A stretch of DNA of 64,000 bases from JBBQVS01 sp038211295 (GCA_038211295.1 JBBQVS010000012.1:6787-70786); one strand, 5' to 3'; shown: positions 8,649-17,999, counted from the stretch's first letter. A program made the numbers and translations. The notes: a model not told the origin generated them from the letters alone.

Positions 8649-8929
8649 AAGAGCAACATAGTACTCTTAGTCTTATACACGCAGAGCAAGAGAATACAAA
8701 GCCTACACTCATGCATCTCTACCGTGAGCATATGGCGAAGATGAACACTGAACTGTTTGAAATACCAGATGTTCATCCGATGAAAGTTTTGTATCTCTTC
8801 TTTTATGGTGACGCGACGCAACAGGATGCGGAGCGCATTCTCGCGTGCTTCAATCGCCTTGCTCAGACGAGCTATCAATTAGACGATATAGCAGGTATCA
8901 CTTTTTTATCGGATAAATGTAAAGGGTGA
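8645..8929 (+). CDS. 94-residue protein of unknown function, coupled to the preceding gene
   Basis: Starts in an ATGA overlap with the 72-residue gene and ends inside a perfect 32-base palindrome. It is a soluble protein with a central hydrophobic stretch (HPMKVLYLFFYGDATQQDAE) and helical flanks; no motif identifies it. The pair, plus the divergent HTH gene, forms a compact module between the efflux island and an esterase. Toxin-antitoxin, phage-like regulator or stress module are all possible; nothing in the sequence chooses between them. Confidence 0.65.
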   Translation: MKEQHSTLSLIHAEQENTKPTLMHLYREHMAKMNTELFEIPDVHPMKVLYLFFYGDATQQDAERILACFNRLAQTSYQLDDIAGITFLSDKCKG

Positions 8930-8959
8930 GTTTTCACTCTTTTAAAAGAGTGAAAACTC
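8928..8959. terminator. Perfect 32-base palindrome, bidirectional terminator
   Basis: Two 16-base arms meet with no spacer: GAGTTTTCACTCTTTT and its exact complement. The palindrome begins inside the stop codon of the plus-strand gene and ends 10 bp before the stop of the minus-strand esterase. T-runs within the arms could serve termination in either direction. Confidence 0.65.
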
Positions 8960-8969
8960 TGCATTAATG

Positions 8970-9917
8970 TTAGTGCGTATCTTGCGTGGCGAACGTAGCG
9001 TGTAGCGCGGCCGCGGCTTCCGCGATTGCGACTTTGCCTTGATCCATGATGCTACCGAGATTGAAGAAGCTGTGTATCATCCCATTGTAGCGTGTTGCTG
9101 TGACTGAGACACCCGCTTCGCGCAGACGCGCCGCATACATCTCACCCTCGTCGCGCAATGGGTCGTACTCTGCTGTGATGACTAATGCGGGTGGTAGGCC
9201 GTGTAAATCTTTGGCGCGTAACGGTGCCATGTAGGGGTTATGAGCGTCCTCTTCACTATTCGCATAGTGTGTCCAGAACCAGACCATCGCGTCACGAGTC
9301 AAATAGTACCCTGTAGCGTTTTCGCGAATAGAGTCTGTGCCGGGGATGAAATAGTCTGTTGCGGGATAAACTAGCATTTGATAGACGAGGGTGGGGCCGC
9401 CCTTTTCTTTTGCCATGAGCGTGACCACTGCTGCGAGATTGCCGCCCGCGCTATCGCCACCAACGGCGATGCGCTTCGGATCACCGTGAATACTGCTTGT
9501 GTGTTGCGCGACCCATTGTGTGGCGGCGTAACAGTCCTCTGCCGCAGCAGGAAATTTGTGTTCGGGTGCGAGTCGATAGTCCACCGAGACGACGACACAT
9601 GGCGTTTGATTGGCGAGCGCACGGCAGACGCCATCATGAGTATTGATGGAGCAGATTACCCAACCGCCGCCGTGAAAAAAGACTAGCACGGGAAAGGGGC
9701 CATCGCCCTCTGGCGTGTAAATGCGTATGGGTATTGTTCCTGCTGGCCCCGGAATGGTGCGGTCTTCGACCTTATGTATGTCCTCTAGCTCGCCCCCTAG
9801 TTGCGCGGACGCCTCCATGAAGGCGCGGACATCTGCTACTGGTTGCGTGTGTGTTTCTGGCACATTCATGGCGGTAAGCATAGCAAGAAATGCCTGTGCC
9901 TGTGGGTCGAGTGGCAT
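8970..9917 (-). CDS. Alpha/beta hydrolase, hormone-sensitive-lipase (family IV) esterase
   Basis: A 315-residue esterase with the HSL-family oxyanion motif HGGGW at residues 82-86 and nucleophile motif GGDSAGG (Ser156). The acid is likely the Asp of EYDPLRDEGE and the base the His of NGMIHSFF, as in family IV carboxylesterases. No signal peptide, so it acts in the cytoplasm on short acyl esters. AGGAGA precedes the ATG. It follows the SCO6745-like gene on the same strand by about 40 bp and may be cotranscribed. Confidence 0.92.
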   Translation of the reverse strand: MPLDPQAQAFLAMLTAMNVPETHTQPVADVRAFMEASAQLGGELEDIHKVEDRTIPGPAGTIPIRIYTPEGDGPFPVLVFFHGGGWVICSINTHDGVCRALANQTPCVVVSVDYRLAPEHKFPAAAEDCYAATQWVAQHTSSIHGDPKRIAVGGDSAGGNLAAVVTLMAKEKGGPTLVYQMLVYPATDYFIPGTDSIRENATGYYLTRDAMVWFWTHYANSEEDAHNPYMAPLRAKDLHGLPPALVITAEYDPLRDEGEMYAARLREAGVSVTATRYNGMIHSFFNLGSIMDQGKVAIAEAAAALHATFATQDTH

Positions 9918-9958
9918 GAGTCTCCTCTTTTCCTTTTCTTATAGCAGGCGAACGACGT

Positions 9959-10792
9959 TTAGAGGCCACCTGGAATAGCTTTTGCGTCTATGATGGCCCG
10001 ACTCAGGGGACGCCCAAGTTCGCGCAGGCGTTCGCATCGGGCCTCGCCGAGATGTTGCCAGGGTGCGAGAGCGAGTTGATCGGTAAGCAGTTCAACTCCG
10101 TCACGGTGCGCTTTGCCCTCTTCTGTCAGCGTGTTCTCGGCGGAGAGCCATCCGCGCTCACGGAGTCCCTGTGCCGCCGTGTCCCACTCTTCATCAGACC
10201 AATTACGTGTTGTCTGAAGAGCTTGGCGCGACGCTTCACCCGTTGCCGCGTGCATAACCAATGCTTCACATGGGCCTACGTTGTCTGTGATAAGCGCGGC
10301 GACGTGCCCGCCAAAGCGAAATTCCCGCAAGAGTGTGATGGCGTGCCAGAGTACCATGTGTGGCTCTGTGGGCCATTCGAGTGTGGTGTGCGCGGCATAG
10401 ACGATACGGCCCGCTAGAGTACACGCGGTACTTGCCTCGCGTGCGAGTTGGGCGGCCGCAGCGACTTCGGGACTCTCGATGCGTTCCCCCAGAATGCGGC
10501 GAAGGGCGGCATCGGCAGCACCAACGCGAGCATCCACGATTTGCACGGGTGTGGCACGTTGCCACGCGGCAGGAATCGCGCTTCGCACAAGGCCGGGGTT
10601 GAAATTATAGAACGCCGAGATAATTACTTCCGCCGAGACCGCGCCAAACGCGGCACCGCGTGAGGCAAAATAGCCCATGCGTCCACCGATACCAAACGCT
10701 TTATAGGCTTGACTTGCCTCTGGTACAAAATAAATCATTGCATGATACGGTTCGAGTGCGCGATACAATTTGCGGGCGACAGTTGCATTCAT
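9959..10792 (-). CDS. SCO6745/SalK-like family protein
   Basis: A 277-residue all-helical-looking soluble protein beginning MNATVARKLYRALEPYHAMI, with FGIGGRMGYFASRGAAFGAV and the later WSDEEWDTAAQGLRERGWL. These are features of the SCO6745/SalK family, which has a C-terminal winged-helix-like part and is often found near actinobacterial secondary-metabolism genes; the biochemical role of the family is not established. AAAGGAG lies seven bases before the ATG. Likely forms a two-gene unit with the downstream esterase. Confidence 0.8.
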   Translation of the reverse strand: MNATVARKLYRALEPYHAMIYFVPEASQAYKAFGIGGRMGYFASRGAAFGAVSAEVIISAFYNFNPGLVRSAIPAAWQRATPVQIVDARVGAADAALRRILGERIESPEVAAAAQLAREASTACTLAGRIVYAAHTTLEWPTEPHMVLWHAITLLREFRFGGHVAALITDNVGPCEALVMHAATGEASRQALQTTRNWSDEEWDTAAQGLRERGWLSAENTLTEEGKAHRDGVELLTDQLALAPWQHLGEARCERLRELGRPLSRAIIDAKAIPGGL

Positions 10793-11001
10793 GATTTATA
10801 GCTCCTTTGCTCTTGGTGAAATTATGATATCACATTGTGACGAGTAGCCATCTTTCCTATCTTCCCCTGAACTCCGCGAAGCACAAGTGGCCTCCCGTTT
10901 ATCTTTGTATGTCAGGGTAACGCATTGCGTCTCTGCCTCGTCTATTCCTTCATTTTTTGAAACCGTTGTCGTACTGTGTTTAATGAACATTGGAGAACTA
11001 C

Positions 11002-13347
11002 ATGCAACGTAGTAGCGTCGTACACAAGGTTGTACTTGCCATCGTCGCCGTGATTGTTGTTGGGGTTGGCGTCTTTAGTATTTCGCTAATCGCACGCGCC
11101 CGACAAGAGTCAGGCACTCCTCTTACTGGGCAGACTGTTCCCTTGCTTGGGAAAGCACAATTTGTTGGTGCCGCGAGTGGGCAACAGAAGCTCAATCTTT
11201 CCGTTGGGTTGCAGATGCGTAACCAGCAAGAATTGAATGTCTTGTTGAGCAATCTGAATAATCCGCATTCGCGCTTGTATCATCATTATCTTACGCCTCA
11301 GCAGTTCGCCGCTCGCTATGGCCCGACTGCGGCGCAACAGCAACAGGTAGTGAATTATCTGCACAATCAAGGTTTCGCAGTTTCACAGATTTCTTCTAAT
11401 GGCTTGCTTATTGACGCCAGTGCGGATGTCGTGCAGGTAGAGGCAGCATTCGCGGTCAAAATCAATAATTACCAGATTGGTGCGCGTAAGTTTTATGCCA
11501 ACGCCAGCGCACCTACCGTCCCCAGTGCTGTCTCGCCGCTCATCACGTCTATCGGTGGTATGGACAACAGCACGCATATGCGTCCTCTCTACCATCTAAA
11601 GGCCGCAAAGGGCAAGAAGATGGGGCAGGCAATGGCGGGCTTTGGCCCAACGGACCTGCTGAGTGCATATAATGGGACGCCCTTACAGCAGGCAGGTATC
11701 AAGGGAAGTGGGCAGACCGTCGCGGTCTTCGAGCTAGACGGATATCAGCAGAGTGATATTGACCAGTACCTGAAAAAGTACAATCTCGGTACGCCCAGCA
11801 TCAGCAATGTGCTTGTCGATGGTTTCAACGGTTCGGCGGGTGCCGGTGCTATCGAGGTCGAGTTGGACATCGAAGTTGTGGCGGCAATGGCACCATCTGC
11901 CGCGCAGATTGTGTATCAGGGGCCAAACTCGACGCAGGGCGTCAACGATACTTATAATAAGATTGTGACGGACAACAAGGCCCAAATTGCCAGTATCAGT
12001 TGGGGCGAGTGTGAGACACAATCCGGTGCCGCAGAATTGCAAACGCTGGATGGCATCTTCAAACAGGGTGCCGCGCAAGGTATCTCGATGTTTGCAGCGT
12101 CGGGCGACTCTGGGGCGTATGACTGTAATGATAGTAACCTCGCGGTTGACTCGCCAGCAGGCGACCCGTACATCATTGGTGTTGGCGGGACAAACTTGCA
12201 AACCAATGGTGGAGCCTATGGGCGCGAGTCGGTCTGGAGCAATGCCAGCGACACTCAGCGTAGTCCAAAGGGTGCGGGCGGTGGTGGTGGTATCAGCAGT
12301 ACCTTCGCGCAACCGAGTTGGCAGGTTGGCCCCGGCGTCAAAAACCAGTATAGCAACGGTAATCGTCAGGTTCCCGACATTTCTGCCAATGCAGACCCCG
12401 CGACGGGCTATGACGTATATTGTACCGTCTCAGCGTCGGGTTGTCCTACGACGGGTACTATTACCGTTGGTGGTACAAGTGCCGCCGCGCCACTCTGGGC
12501 AGGCAGCATGGCATTGATAAACAACTACCTACAGTCACAGGGCAAGTCTGGCGCGGGCTTTGCGAGTCCCCAGTTCTATACACTTGCGAACTCGCAACCG
12601 CAGTATGCGCCATTTCATGATGTTGCAAACGGCACAAACCTGTATTATCCTGCGACGGCTGGCTATGACCAGGGAAGCGGTATTGGCTCGCCCGACATCT
12701 ACAACATCGCGCGTGACTTCGCGGGCGTCACCACTCCAACGCCTACGCCTGGCCCAACGAATACACCAACGCCAAACCCGACGACTGTACCAACCGCTAC
12801 CGCGACGACACCGCCGACAGTGACGGATACTCCGGTGCCAACGGACACACCGCCGACAGGCCCCACATCGGGCGCACTCATTCAGAACAACGGCTTTGAG
12901 GATGGAGCAACCATCTGGAGCGAGTCTTCGGCGGGCGGCTACGAGTTGATCGACGCGAAGCATCCACATAGTGGGAAATATAGTGCCTACCTGTGCGGGT
13001 ACAACAATTGCGCCGATGTGCTTTCGCAAACCTTTACTGTGCCAGCAAAGGCGTCTACCGTCAGTATTGACTACTGGTGGCAGGCGACGACGAGCAGCAA
13101 AGCGCAGGGTTGTGTCTCTGACCTCACCGTCTCGATGCTTGACAAAAACGGTCAAGTTATCGGTACATTGCAACATATATGCAACACGAACGCCTCAAAG
13201 AACTGGAAACAGGAGACTTTCGATGTCAGTAGTCAGCTTTCGCAATACATGGGGCAGAGCGTAACGCTTCTCTTTAGTGCTCACACGGACTTTTTGCATC
13301 GCGCCACGACCTTCTATGTTGATGATGTGAATGTGACGAGTAAATAA
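11002..13347 (+). CDS. Secreted S53 (kumamolisin/sedolisin) peptidase with C-terminal accessory domain
   Basis: A 781-residue secreted acid peptidase. Order: signal-anchor (VVLAIVAVIVVGVGVFSISL), pro-kumamolisin domain (about 45-190), S53 catalytic domain (about 205-575) and a Pro/Thr linker (TPTPTPGPTNTPTPNPTT). The last part is an approximately 150-residue beta-rich domain (NNGFEDGATIWSES...) that resembles carbohydrate-binding or adhesion modules. Catalytic residues by family pattern: Glu285 and Asp289 in EVELD, Asp369 in SGDSGAYD, Ser493 in GGTSAAAP. ATG at 11002 is chosen because GGAG lies just upstream; an in-frame TTG at 10990 would overlap that site. It should degrade external protein at low pH. 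Confidence 0.93.
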   Translation: MQRSSVVHKVVLAIVAVIVVGVGVFSISLIARARQESGTPLTGQTVPLLGKAQFVGAASGQQKLNLSVGLQMRNQQELNVLLSNLNNPHSRLYHHYLTPQQFAARYGPTAAQQQQVVNYLHNQGFAVSQISSNGLLIDASADVVQVEAAFAVKINNYQIGARKFYANASAPTVPSAVSPLITSIGGMDNSTHMRPLYHLKAAKGKKMGQAMAGFGPTDLLSAYNGTPLQQAGIKGSGQTVAVFELDGYQQSDIDQYLKKYNLGTPSISNVLVDGFNGSAGAGAIEVELDIEVVAAMAPSAAQIVYQGPNSTQGVNDTYNKIVTDNKAQIASISWGECETQSGAAELQTLDGIFKQGAAQGISMFAASGDSGAYDCNDSNLAVDSPAGDPYIIGVGGTNLQTNGGAYGRESVWSNASDTQRSPKGAGGGGGISSTFAQPSWQVGPGVKNQYSNGNRQVPDISANADPATGYDVYCTVSASGCPTTGTITVGGTSAAAPLWAGSMALINNYLQSQGKSGAGFASPQFYTLANSQPQYAPFHDVANGTNLYYPATAGYDQGSGIGSPDIYNIARDFAGVTTPTPTPGPTNTPTPNPTTVPTATATTPPTVTDTPVPTDTPPTGPTSGALIQNNGFEDGATIWSESSAGGYELIDAKHPHSGKYSAYLCGYNNCADVLSQTFTVPAKASTVSIDYWWQATTSSKAQGCVSDLTVSMLDKNGQVIGTLQHICNTNASKNWKQETFDVSSQLSQYMGQSVTLLFSAHTDFLHRATTFYVDDVNVTSK

Positions 13348-13351
13348 GTTT

Positions 13352-13406
13352 TCGTCCTCAAAAAGAGTGGAACGTCGTGAAGATGTTCCACTCTTTTTGA
13401 GGACGA
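13352..13406. terminator. 22-bp stem hairpin between convergent genes
   Basis: Arms 13352-13373 and 13385-13406 pair perfectly around an 11-base loop. The stem contains an A5/T5 run. It lies 5 bp after the peptidase stop and 19 bp before the end of the convergent cupredoxin gene, so it should terminate both. Confidence 0.75.
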
Positions 13407-13424
13407 GTTGTCTCTAAGAGAAGG

Positions 13425-13814
13425 CTACTTTACGATTACGGTTAAGTTCATGTCGCTATGAACGGTGCAGTATAGCTTGTAGGTGCCGGGGGTATCGAAA
13501 GGGCCAAACGATTGCGGGGTACTATCCTGAAAGGTCACGTCCTTGATAACAGGTGCGCCCGCTTCTATCTTAGGGTGAGCCAGTCCATCGCTGCTCCAGG
13601 TGCCGTTGTCGATAATATGTGCCTGCATGGTATCGCTGATGAGCGTGAGTTTGCTGCCTTTGGTAATGGTGATGACGCTTTTGCCAAATGTCGAGCCAGT
13701 CATGTGAACCGTGTTCGGCTCATTGCCAGAACTATCGCCTGCAACACCACTACACGCGGCGAGGAAAATTGTGGTTAGTCCTATCAAGACAATGCTAAGA
13801 ATGATTTTTTTCAT
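13425..13814 (-). CDS. Cupredoxin (plastocyanin-like) lipoprotein
   Basis: A 129-residue lipoprotein with signal MKKIILSIVLIGLTTIFLAAC (lipobox LAAC) and a single cupredoxin fold. Type 1 copper ligands are visible: His in MQAHIIDNG, then Cys, His and Met in YCTVHSDM. It would sit outside the membrane as an electron carrier or copper-binding protein. The start at 13814 gives the normal signal peptide; an in-frame ATG six codons upstream is less likely. No redox partner is encoded nearby. Confidence 0.88.
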   Translation of the reverse strand: MKKIILSIVLIGLTTIFLAACSGVAGDSSGNEPNTVHMTGSTFGKSVITITKGSKLTLISDTMQAHIIDNGTWSSDGLAHPKIEAGAPVIKDVTFQDSTPQSFGPFDTPGTYKLYCTVHSDMNLTVIVK

Positions 13815-13940
13815 AACGCCTACTATACACAATGCTTTATTTTAGTTACCTCTTTTTGTAGTAGTATAGAACGGTCTTACTCCTGTGTCTACCTGAAATT
13901 TGAGGTCAGGTATTCGCTGTAGAAACGTAGGGGAAATGAG

Positions 13941-16385
13941 CTATAGCTGAGTCCATCCTACAAGGTAAAGTTGTGTACCATCACTGATATCAGCAAACAT
14001 CATTGGATTGCCACCTGTGAGGAGGCCGTAGTACATACGATACTCTTTGGAGTCGGGGCGATTAGACTGGAGGGCATAATAATTGTTGTCACGCGACACA
14101 TTCGACCAGATGAATTGCGAAAACGGGCAGAGTGATTGGGCGTTCTCCACATCTTTTGAGAGGCGTAGCAAGTTAGAGCCATCGGTATTGATTGACCATA
14201 ACCCGTTTTGTGAGGTGTCGCCAACTGTGTTGTCAACCATAAAAAGGAGTGTGGTAGGACTGATTGCTCGCACACTAGTAATTGCCAATGTCGGGCTTGA
14301 AAAAATTATTCCGTTAGCTCCACCTCCTGCGGGCAAAACTGCGAGCGTGCTTGGCCCGTTTACGCCGCTGGCCTGTACGCTCCCAGTACAGGTACTAGTA
14401 TAGAGTCGTTTTACATCGTAGCTTGTATCGAAGCCGTTACATTTTTGTGATGTAATAAATACTTGTTTTAGATCGCTTTCGTGTTGATTTGTACCTTTTT
14501 GTGTATCCAGTACGTAAAGCCCCTGTTCAGTTAGAGACGTACTAGCGAGATAGACATGTGTCGAGTCGAGCCATGTACGTGGAACATAACTTGTTTGTTT
14601 GATAGGCGTTGGCGCGAAGACTTGTTGTATTGTGGCATTTGTAATGTTCAAAAGGTACAGGGGCGCGAGTGGACTCTGGCCTTGAGCGAAGATAACCGAC
14701 TTCTGATCGAACGACCACGCGCTATTAGCAATAATAGTGCCAACACCCGCGCAGTAGAGCGTTTGCAGTCCCTGCCCATCGACGCGTACCATCCGGAGCT
14801 GCGCCTGACCATTCAGCAGAGCGGTAAAAAGGAGCCATTGCCCATCTTGCGAGATCTCTGCGTCTTTGATGCTAACGTTCGACATTTTCGCGATTTCCGT
14901 ACCTTTGAGGTCAACGTTCACATCACGTCTTTTCAATGTGCCTTGCAGGGGAGTTATCGTGTCACTCTTAAACTCATTGACGATATAGACGATATCTTGA
15001 TGTGATCCCAGGGCAAGTGGAGCAAGCACGGCTGGACGTGCTTTGCCATTCTCCGGGCAGGTGGTGGTGGTTGGCGGTACATTCTGCGTCGTTATGGTTG
15101 GCTTGCCTGTGGCTGTAGTTGCTGCTGTTGAGACGGCGGGGACGGGTGATGCCATTTTTGTGATAGGTCGTTTATAGAAGAAATTGGGCGCGAGTAGGGC
15201 GGTTCCCATAGCACCAACCAGCAAGAACGCGATAATCAGAAAGGCCACGAGCAGTGGCACGGGCGAACGTTTTTTTGTCGGGACAAGTTTTGTTCCGGCT
15301 GTAAAAGCTGGCGAAAAGTCAGAAGACGCTTGATTATCGAGTCTGCGAGAGGTAGACGGAGACGGTGAAGCCGTCGGGCCGACGTTATATGTTTGCGCGT
15401 TGGGGGTAGTAGGGGTAGCGGTGCTTCCCAGGGTGAGTCTGTTGTTTGGGTTTAGAATGTGTTGGTCGGCACTGTCTAAAGAAGCTGTTGGCATGGGAGC
15501 GGTTTCTTTATCCTGTGGGTCTGCCAGAGCCTCAAGTAATGCCTGCCGCATGGCTTCGGGTCGTTGAAAGCGTCTGGATGCCTCTTTCTCCAGTGCGTGC
15601 CACACAACTGCTTCAATTGACGGCGAGATCGTTGGTTCGAGTTCGTGTGGGGGACGTGGCTGCTCGTACATCTGCTTCATCAAGATGCCCATATAATTTT
15701 CGGCGGTGAAGAGGCGCATTCCCGTCAAGAGTTCGTAAAGTACCGCCCCCATACTATAGATATCGCTGGCGGGCGTAACCTTGCTCATGATTTGCTCTGG
15801 TGCCATGTAATCGGGTGTGCCTGTAATCGCGTGATTGCTCATACTGGTGGTCTCGCTTACGATAGCGGTTGCATCGCTTATATCTGACACTGCCGATGTT
15901 GTGACCTTGACCAGACCAAAATCCGAGAGCATTGGAGTCCCGTCAAGCTTTAGAAGAATATTGCCCGGTTTAATGTCGCGATGAATCAGGCCACGGTCAT
16001 GGGCATATTGAAGGGCTTGTAGAACGGGACTGAGCAAGCGTATTGCCTCTGCTGCTGGCAACTTTTTGCGCAGGTAAAGCAGATCGCGCAGTGAGCCACC
16101 GAGCATATGTGGCATGACGAGGTAAGCGGCATCGTGTTCCTCTCCATAGTCATAGACGGACACTATGTTAGGATGGTCAAGCTGTGCTACCACGCGTGCC
16201 TCGCGAGCAAAGCGGCGGAGAAAGTCCTGTGTCTCGCCCTCGCGTGGTTGGAACAGTTTGAGGGCGACATCACGTTGCAGATTGATATCCTGTGCCAGAA
16301 ATACGGTAGATGTTCCCCCGGTGCCCAGTGGGCGCAAAATACGATAATGGCCTACAATGTTCCCTAGCATGTCTTCGGGATGCAT
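13941..16385 (-). CDS. Transmembrane Ser/Thr protein kinase with extracytoplasmic propeller sensor
   Basis: An 814-residue receptor kinase. Residues about 14-280 are a complete PknB-type kinase domain: LGTGGTSTVFLA glycine loop, catalytic HRDIKPGN near 130, DFG in LSDFGLV, and the APE-type MAPEQI. A proline/serine linker follows, then one helix (VPLLVAFLIIAFLLVGAMGT, about 373-395) and an external part of about 415 residues. That part has TolB/WD40-like strands (DGQWLLFTALLNG) and matches the separate lipoprotein encoded upstream. RBS AGAGAGAAGAG supports 16385; a longer in-frame start at 16454 lacks one. It probably senses an envelope ligand. Confidence 0.9.
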   Translation of the reverse strand: MHPEDMLGNIVGHYRILRPLGTGGTSTVFLAQDINLQRDVALKLFQPREGETQDFLRRFAREARVVAQLDHPNIVSVYDYGEEHDAAYLVMPHMLGGSLRDLLYLRKKLPAAEAIRLLSPVLQALQYAHDRGLIHRDIKPGNILLKLDGTPMLSDFGLVKVTTSAVSDISDATAIVSETTSMSNHAITGTPDYMAPEQIMSKVTPASDIYSMGAVLYELLTGMRLFTAENYMGILMKQMYEQPRPPHELEPTISPSIEAVVWHALEKEASRRFQRPEAMRQALLEALADPQDKETAPMPTASLDSADQHILNPNNRLTLGSTATPTTPNAQTYNVGPTASPSPSTSRRLDNQASSDFSPAFTAGTKLVPTKKRSPVPLLVAFLIIAFLLVGAMGTALLAPNFFYKRPITKMASPVPAVSTAATTATGKPTITTQNVPPTTTTCPENGKARPAVLAPLALGSHQDIVYIVNEFKSDTITPLQGTLKRRDVNVDLKGTEIAKMSNVSIKDAEISQDGQWLLFTALLNGQAQLRMVRVDGQGLQTLYCAGVGTIIANSAWSFDQKSVIFAQGQSPLAPLYLLNITNATIQQVFAPTPIKQTSYVPRTWLDSTHVYLASTSLTEQGLYVLDTQKGTNQHESDLKQVFITSQKCNGFDTSYDVKRLYTSTCTGSVQASGVNGPSTLAVLPAGGGANGIIFSSPTLAITSVRAISPTTLLFMVDNTVGDTSQNGLWSINTDGSNLLRLSKDVENAQSLCPFSQFIWSNVSRDNNYYALQSNRPDSKEYRMYYGLLTGGNPMMFADISDGTQLYLVGWTQL

Positions 16386-16567
16386 ACTCTTCTCTCTTTT
16401 GTAGTATATATAGCTATAGACGCGGAGGTATAGGATTTTTGTCGCGGATAGCATAGCACAAATTGCTGAAATTGAACATCAGGCACCAGTTTTTCGTGTC
16501 GGCAAGGAGTCGTGCATTATCAACCCCAGGTCTATAAAATATTTCCAGGCTTGTGTATTCAACAAGA

Positions 16568-16598
16568 TACGGACGCGATGTATACCATCGCGTCCGTA
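16568..16598. terminator. 13-bp hairpin between lipoprotein and kinase genes
   Basis: TACGGACGCGATG (16568-16580) pairs with its complement at 16586-16598 around TATAC. It lies 25 bp after the stop of the lipoprotein gene in the direction of transcription. No long T-run follows, so it may only partly stop readthrough into the kinase gene. Confidence 0.55.
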
Positions 16599-16622
16599 CC
16601 GCTAAAGCTTTTGTTTATTTTA

Positions 16623-17999
16623 TCATAGATTTGTCCAACCAACGATGAGCAACTGTGCGTTTGAGATGGTGGCGAAGATGGTTGTTTGTGTTCCATCCAG
16701 TGAGCCATAGCCCAGAGTATAGCTGCCATCGGGCCGAGCGTTCTGGAAGGCATAACTTGCGTTGTCGCGCGAAACGTTCGCCCAGGGAGCCTGATCGAAG
16801 ATGTTCAGTGTTCCCTCTGAGGCAAGGCGCACGCGTCCTGTGCCATCGGTGTGAATAGCCCACAGGCCGTTGAGCGTTGAGCCGTAGGGCGTGTTGACCG
16901 TCTTCGTTTGTAGCAGCAATGTATTGGGGGAGACGGCACGCATATCGGTAACTGCGAGTTGAGCATTGGTGTAGACGTTGTGTAGTGTGCCACCTGTAGG
17001 CGCCTGTGTGTCGATGGTGCTTGGCCCTGTATCGCCCGCGATGCCCGGCCCTGTCGTAGATGAGACAGTTTTACACTGGCTGATATATAGTGTGGCAGCA
17101 TTGTAACTGCTATCGGCATCCCAGCAAGGATAGTTACCGTTGGGTGGCGTCTGCTGAAACACGGTGATAAGGTTATTTGGATGCTGGTTTGCCCCTTTAC
17201 TGAGGTCAAGAATTGCCAGCGTCGATGAAGGCGCGTCCGTCGCGGGAACCTTAATATAGGCGCGTGTATTGTCCAGCATTGTGGCAAGAGACATTGGGGT
17301 TGTCAGCGCGACGTGTACGTTGCCCGTGCGGGTGTCTAGTACGGAAATGTTCCCGTGCGCTCCGTATAGTTCCATAAGAATTGTGCGTTGATTATTCGAC
17401 CAGACAACACTCTTGTTGTCCAGTTGCATGTCTGCTGTGCCACAATAGAGCGTCTGTAAACCCTTTCCGTCCATACGAACCAACTGAAGCTTATTCTGTA
17501 ATTGACCGCCAACTGTGACATTCGTGATAAAGAGAATCCACTGACCATCAGTAGAAATCACTATTTGTTTGATAACGGCTTGCGGCATACTAAGAATAGT
17601 TGTTTTTGTACCTGTCGCGACATCAAGCCCTTTGAGAGTCGCGACAAGCGGATCGTGAGTATTCTGACCAGTTCCTACATAGTAAACGAGTGTTTTGTGT
17701 CCGTGTGTTGCAAGAGGAGCCAGTACCGCCGCGCGGCCTGTGCCAGAAGTGGGGCAACTTGTCTGTGTAAGCGGAACCGGCACCGTTGTGGATACAGGTG
17801 TTGGGTTATACGTTTTGCCTGAGTCACTGGCGGCTTGCCCACCCGTTGTTGCTGGCACAGGTGTTCCCCCTATTGAGGTAGGAGAAGGTTGTGGTGCTGC
17901 CGTCGCGCTTGTACCACAGGCTACAAGGAGGCATAAGAAACAACATGTAAGGAGCATTTCCAGAAGTCGCTTACAGAAATGGAAGGTAAGTATAGCCAT
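16623..17999 (-). CDS. Propeller lipoprotein, paralogue of the neighbouring kinase sensor domain
   Basis: A 458-residue lipoprotein: hydrophobic signal ending LCLLVACGTS, a Pro/Thr-rich linker to about 80, then a TolB/WD40-like domain. It aligns along its length with the extracytoplasmic part of the adjacent kinase: GRAAVLAPLATHGHKTLVYY against ARPAVLAPLALGSHQDIVYI, GQWILFITN against GQWLLFTAL, VRMDGKGLQTLYC against VRVDGQGLQTLYC, and matching ends LLIVGWTNL and LYLVGWTQL. A duplication with domain gain or loss is the simple explanation. The two may bind the same ligand or each other; that is inference. ATG at 17957 is an alternative start. Confidence 0.85.
   Translation of the reverse strand: MAILTFHFCKRLLEMLLTCCFLCLLVACGTSATAAPQPSPTSIGGTPVPATTGGQAASDSGKTYNPTPVSTTVPVPLTQTSCPTSGTGRAAVLAPLATHGHKTLVYYVGTGQNTHDPLVATLKGLDVATGTKTTILSMPQAVIKQIVISTDGQWILFITNVTVGGQLQNKLQLVRMDGKGLQTLYCGTADMQLDNKSVVWSNNQRTILMELYGAHGNISVLDTRTGNVHVALTTPMSLATMLDNTRAYIKVPATDAPSSTLAILDLSKGANQHPNNLITVFQQTPPNGNYPCWDADSSYNAATLYISQCKTVSSTTGPGIAGDTGPSTIDTQAPTGGTLHNVYTNAQLAVTDMRAVSPNTLLLQTKTVNTPYGSTLNGLWAIHTDGTGRVRLASEGTLNIFDQAPWANVSRDNASYAFQNARPDGSYTLGYGSLDGTQTTIFATISNAQLLIVGWTNL

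Noticed and set aside
10796..10990. 64-codon minus-strand frame in the gap before the S53 peptidase
   Set aside because: No ribosome site, no motif, and it covers the likely promoter region of the peptidase gene.
11734..12312. 192-codon minus-strand frame
   Set aside because: Lies inside the S53 peptidase catalytic domain in the opposite direction; no ribosome site and no domain signature.
12700..12880. Tandem repeat in the S53 peptidase gene
   Set aside because: This is the Pro/Thr linker (TPTPTP) of the protein, a common feature of secreted multidomain enzymes, not a DNA repeat element.
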